From positions 558,001 through 622,000 of the forward strand of contig NZ_BMVY01000001.1 of assembly GCF_014650955.1 (NCBI RefSeq): a stretch of 64,000 nt of DNA, read 5' to 3'. The notes under the pieces were generated by a model. It was not told the DNA's origin, ran no database searches, and saw only the letters and a list, made by a program, of their open reading frames with translations. Below are positions 62,214 through 64,000 of the stretch, one piece after another. The position numbers and the translations under genes are program-made. How positions within the stretch are numbered: the stretch's first letter is position 1; each line of letters begins with the position of its first letter. The DNA is from Streptomyces tauricus (GTDB lineage Bacteria > Actinomycetota > Actinomycetes > Streptomycetales > Streptomycetaceae).

Positions 62214-62911
62214 GCCACGACGAGAGCACGTCGACGGAAGGCCGGCACGATCCCGTACGGATCGTCGTCGTCGATGACGAGGAACTGGTGCGCATGGCCC
62301 TGCGGCTCGTCATCGACGGCGAACCGGACCTGACCGTCGTGGCGGAGGCGGCCGACGGGAACACCGCGCTCGCCGTGGTGGACGAGCAGCGGCCCGACGT
62401 CGTGCTGATGGACGTACGGATGCCGGGCCGGGACGGTCTGGACACCACCCGGGAACTGCTCACCCGGCCGGCACCGCCCCGGGTGCTGATGCTGACCACC
62501 TTCGACTCCGACGACCTGGTGCTCGGGGCGCTGCGCGCCGGAGCGCTCGGCTTCGTCCTCAAGGACACCCCGCCCGCCCGCATCCTCGACGCGGTGCGCA
62601 CCGTCGCGGACGGCAACCCGGTACTGTCCCCCGCGGCCACCGCACGGGTGATCGCCGCGGTCACCGGCCCGGACTCCGCGCACACCCGCGACCACCACCG
62701 CGCCGCCGCCCGCGAACGGCTGTCGACGCTGACCGAACGGGAACGGGAGACCGCCCGGGCCATCGCGGACGGACTGGGCAACGCGCAGATCGCCGAACGG
62801 CTGCGCATCACCGTCGCGACGGTCAAGGCCCACACCGGCAGCCTGTTCACCAAGCTGGTGGTCGAGAACCGGGTACAGATCGCGCTCCTGATCCGCGACG
62901 CGGAGGACTGA
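62210..62911 (+). CDS. NarL/FixJ-type response regulator
   Basis: The 233-residue protein has a receiver domain with acidic residues at 22-23, phospho-acceptor Asp68 (VVLMDVRMPG), the conserved Lys (LKD) near 120 and a LuxR-type helix-turn-helix (LTERERETARAIADGLGN, about 170-228). It overlaps the kinase gene by four bases. Pair partner of the kinase at 61020; the secreted hydrolase upstream is a possible target. Confidence 0.94.
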   Translation: MSHDESTSTEGRHDPVRIVVVDDEELVRMALRLVIDGEPDLTVVAEAADGNTALAVVDEQRPDVVLMDVRMPGRDGLDTTRELLTRPAPPRVLMLTTFDSDDLVLGALRAGALGFVLKDTPPARILDAVRTVADGNPVLSPAATARVIAAVTGPDSAHTRDHHRAAARERLSTLTERERETARAIADGLGNAQIAERLRITVATVKAHTGSLFTKLVVENRVQIALLIRDAED

Positions 62912-62945
62912 GCGGGGGAGTTCCCCTGTCCGCGGGGGCCTGCTG

Positions 62946-63494
62946 TCACCCGGCCCGGAGCCGCCCCTGCTCGCTGATGTCACTGTTGTCGTGGTTGTCG
63001 TGCGTTTCGATGACGTGGACGCACCGGGCGAGGGCGGCAGTCATGTAGCGGCGCCAGAGCGGGGCGAAGGGTCCGGCGAGGATCCAGCGGCGGCCGGGCA
63101 GCGGCTTGAACTCGTAGGTCCAGCGGATGAGCGTGCCGTCACCGTCGGGGTTGACGTTGAACTCGCCCCGGACGCCGGCCGCGAGGCGGGACAGCACGTT
63201 GGTGAAGTTGGTGAGCTGGTAGGCGAAGCTGGAGTCCGGTACGTACTCGGTGAGTTCTTCGTCGACCTGGGAGCCGTCGTCGAACTGCGGGTTTCTCCGC
63301 GGTCCCGCGTGATCCCAGGCCTCGGTCTGGTTCTGCACGCTGCTGACCCCTGGGAACGGGGCCACCGGGCGGAAGACGGTGGGCAGATCGATGGGCGCCA
63401 GGACACGGAAGGCGTCCTGCGGCGCTGTACGGGTCCGCTGCTGGACGGTGATGGCGACGGTCCGGTCGGCCGGGCCGATGAGGAGAGTGGTCAT
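62946..63494 (-). CDS. SRPBCC-family protein
   Basis: The 182-residue protein has the START-like pattern: AFRVLAPIDLPTVFRP near residue 30, ELTEYVPDSSFAYQLTNFTN near 80, WTYEFKPLPGRRWIL near 125 and a C-terminal helix (RYMTAALARCVHVIETH). It lies on the same strand as the partial Old Yellow Enzyme gene, 4 bp after its stop codon region, so the two form an operon. Confidence 0.82.
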   Translation of the reverse strand: MTTLLIGPADRTVAITVQQRTRTAPQDAFRVLAPIDLPTVFRPVAPFPGVSSVQNQTEAWDHAGPRRNPQFDDGSQVDEELTEYVPDSSFAYQLTNFTNVLSRLAAGVRGEFNVNPDGDGTLIRWTYEFKPLPGRRWILAGPFAPLWRRYMTAALARCVHVIETHDNHDNSDISEQGRLRAG

Positions 63495-63497
63495 GGT

Positions 63498-64000
63498 TCA
63501 GTGCTCCGAGGTGGTGAGGAGGGTGGGGTAGTCGGTGTAGCCGCGGTGGTCGCCGCCGTAGAAGGTGGCCGGGTCGGGCTCGTTGAGCGGCGCGCCCGTG
63601 CGGACGCGGTGGGGCAGGTCGGGATTGGCCAGTGCCGCGGCGCCGACGGAGACGACATCGGCCAGGCCGGAGTCGAGGTCGGCGAAACGGGTGGCGAGCG
63701 GGGTGCCGCCGCGGTTGACGATGAGCGCCGTGGACCACTGCCGACGTATGCGCCGCAGGAGTTCCTCGTCGGGGCCCTGGATGATGTGCAGGTAGGCGAG
63801 GCCGAGCGGGTCGATGGCGTCGAGCAGCGCCGGGTAGACCTCGTGGGTGTCGGGCTCGGTGATGTCGTTGTAGGGGTTGCCGGGGGAGACGCGCAGGCCC
63901 GTGCGGTCGGCGCCGATCTCGGCGGCCACCGCGGACGTCACCTCGGTGGCGAAGCGGATGCGGTTCGCGACGGAGCCGCCGTACCGGTCGGTGCGCTCGT
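63498..64000 (-). CDS. Old Yellow Enzyme-family alkene reductase, C-terminal part (runs off the right edge)
   Basis: The visible 166 residues cover the last half of an FMN-barrel enzyme: RTDRYGGSVANRIRF at the window edge, then YLHIIQGPDEELLRRIRR, LIVNRGGTPLATRF and VSVGAAALANPDLPHRV, ending with FYGGDHRGYTDYPTL. It resembles the C-terminus of the alkene reductase at 42688, but the two differ throughout. The active-site part lies outside the window. Confidence 0.88.
   Translation of the reverse strand, partial: ERTDRYGGSVANRIRFATEVTSAVAAEIGADRTGLRVSPGNPYNDITEPDTHEVYPALLDAIDPLGLAYLHIIQGPDEELLRRIRRQWSTALIVNRGGTPLATRFADLDSGLADVVSVGAAALANPDLPHRVRTGAPLNEPDPATFYGGDHRGYTDYPTLLTTSEH

Overview
The window is 64 kb of very GC-rich DNA with strong third-position GC bias, frequent GTG starts, ATGA/GTGA stop-start overlaps and many actinobacterial family signatures (DUF6223, a CU044_5270-type protein beside a sigma factor, MmyB-type XRE regulators, NarL-type two-component pairs). 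It looks like a Streptomyces or close-relative chromosome. The mix of many one-off regulators with single enzymes, several pseudogenes and two insertion-sequence remnants suggests a chromosome arm or accessory region rather than the core. I saw no rRNA, tRNA, CRISPR array or antibiotic assembly line.

Left part (1-24.4 kb). An IS256-type transposase scrap lies at the edge, followed by a small lipoprotein, a Nudix hydrolase, a zinc-ribbon-like protein, a HAD phosphatase, a predicted membrane protein, an AraC regulator, a DUF6223 gene divergent from a histidine kinase/response regulator pair, and a 1002-residue NACHT NTPase of the kind known from bacterial immunity. A free-standing EF-Tu domain III-like protein sits beside it. 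Next come an SDR with a divergent AraC regulator, an XRE/MmyB regulator divergent from a carboxylesterase, a stretch of three broken genes (acyltransferase, MFS fragment, DJ-1/PfpI fragment), a TetR and a MarR gene, an alpha/beta hydrolase, and an internally deleted IS701-type element that landed exactly on the hydrolase stop codon.

Centre (24.5-35.8 kb). A compact six-gene operon on the minus strand (35683 down to 24636) dominates. It encodes a 75-residue leader protein, a 1092-residue protein resembling DUF6603, three proteins I cannot name (470, 273 and 1213 residues), and a 549-residue protein with 50-residue repeats like those of fibre/adhesin proteins. Most junctions overlap or nearly touch, none of the products has a visible signal peptide, and a large AT-rich hairpin follows the last gene. 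This is the best candidate for an undescribed system; its function is not known to me.

Right part (36-64 kb). An MmyB remnant and an HU-like gene come first, then a MarR/NmrA-like reductase pair with three perfect GTTGG-N5-CCAAC sites between them, and a sigma factor overlapping its CU044_5270-type partner. A TetR-controlled redox operon follows (quinone oxidoreductase, F420-dependent-type NADP reductase, an Old Yellow Enzyme with altered active-site residues). A transport and catabolic cluster comes next: GntR regulator, BMP lipoprotein, double-ATPase, two permeases, ornithine-cyclodeaminase-like enzyme, 2,2-dialkylglycine decarboxylase-like enzyme and a divergent LysR regulator, which together suggest uptake and breakdown of an unusual amino acid. 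The window closes with a serine hydrolase lipoprotein, an HxlR/RidA pair, a secreted tripeptidyl-aminopeptidase-like hydrolase, a second two-component pair, a SRPBCC protein and a truncated second Old Yellow Enzyme.
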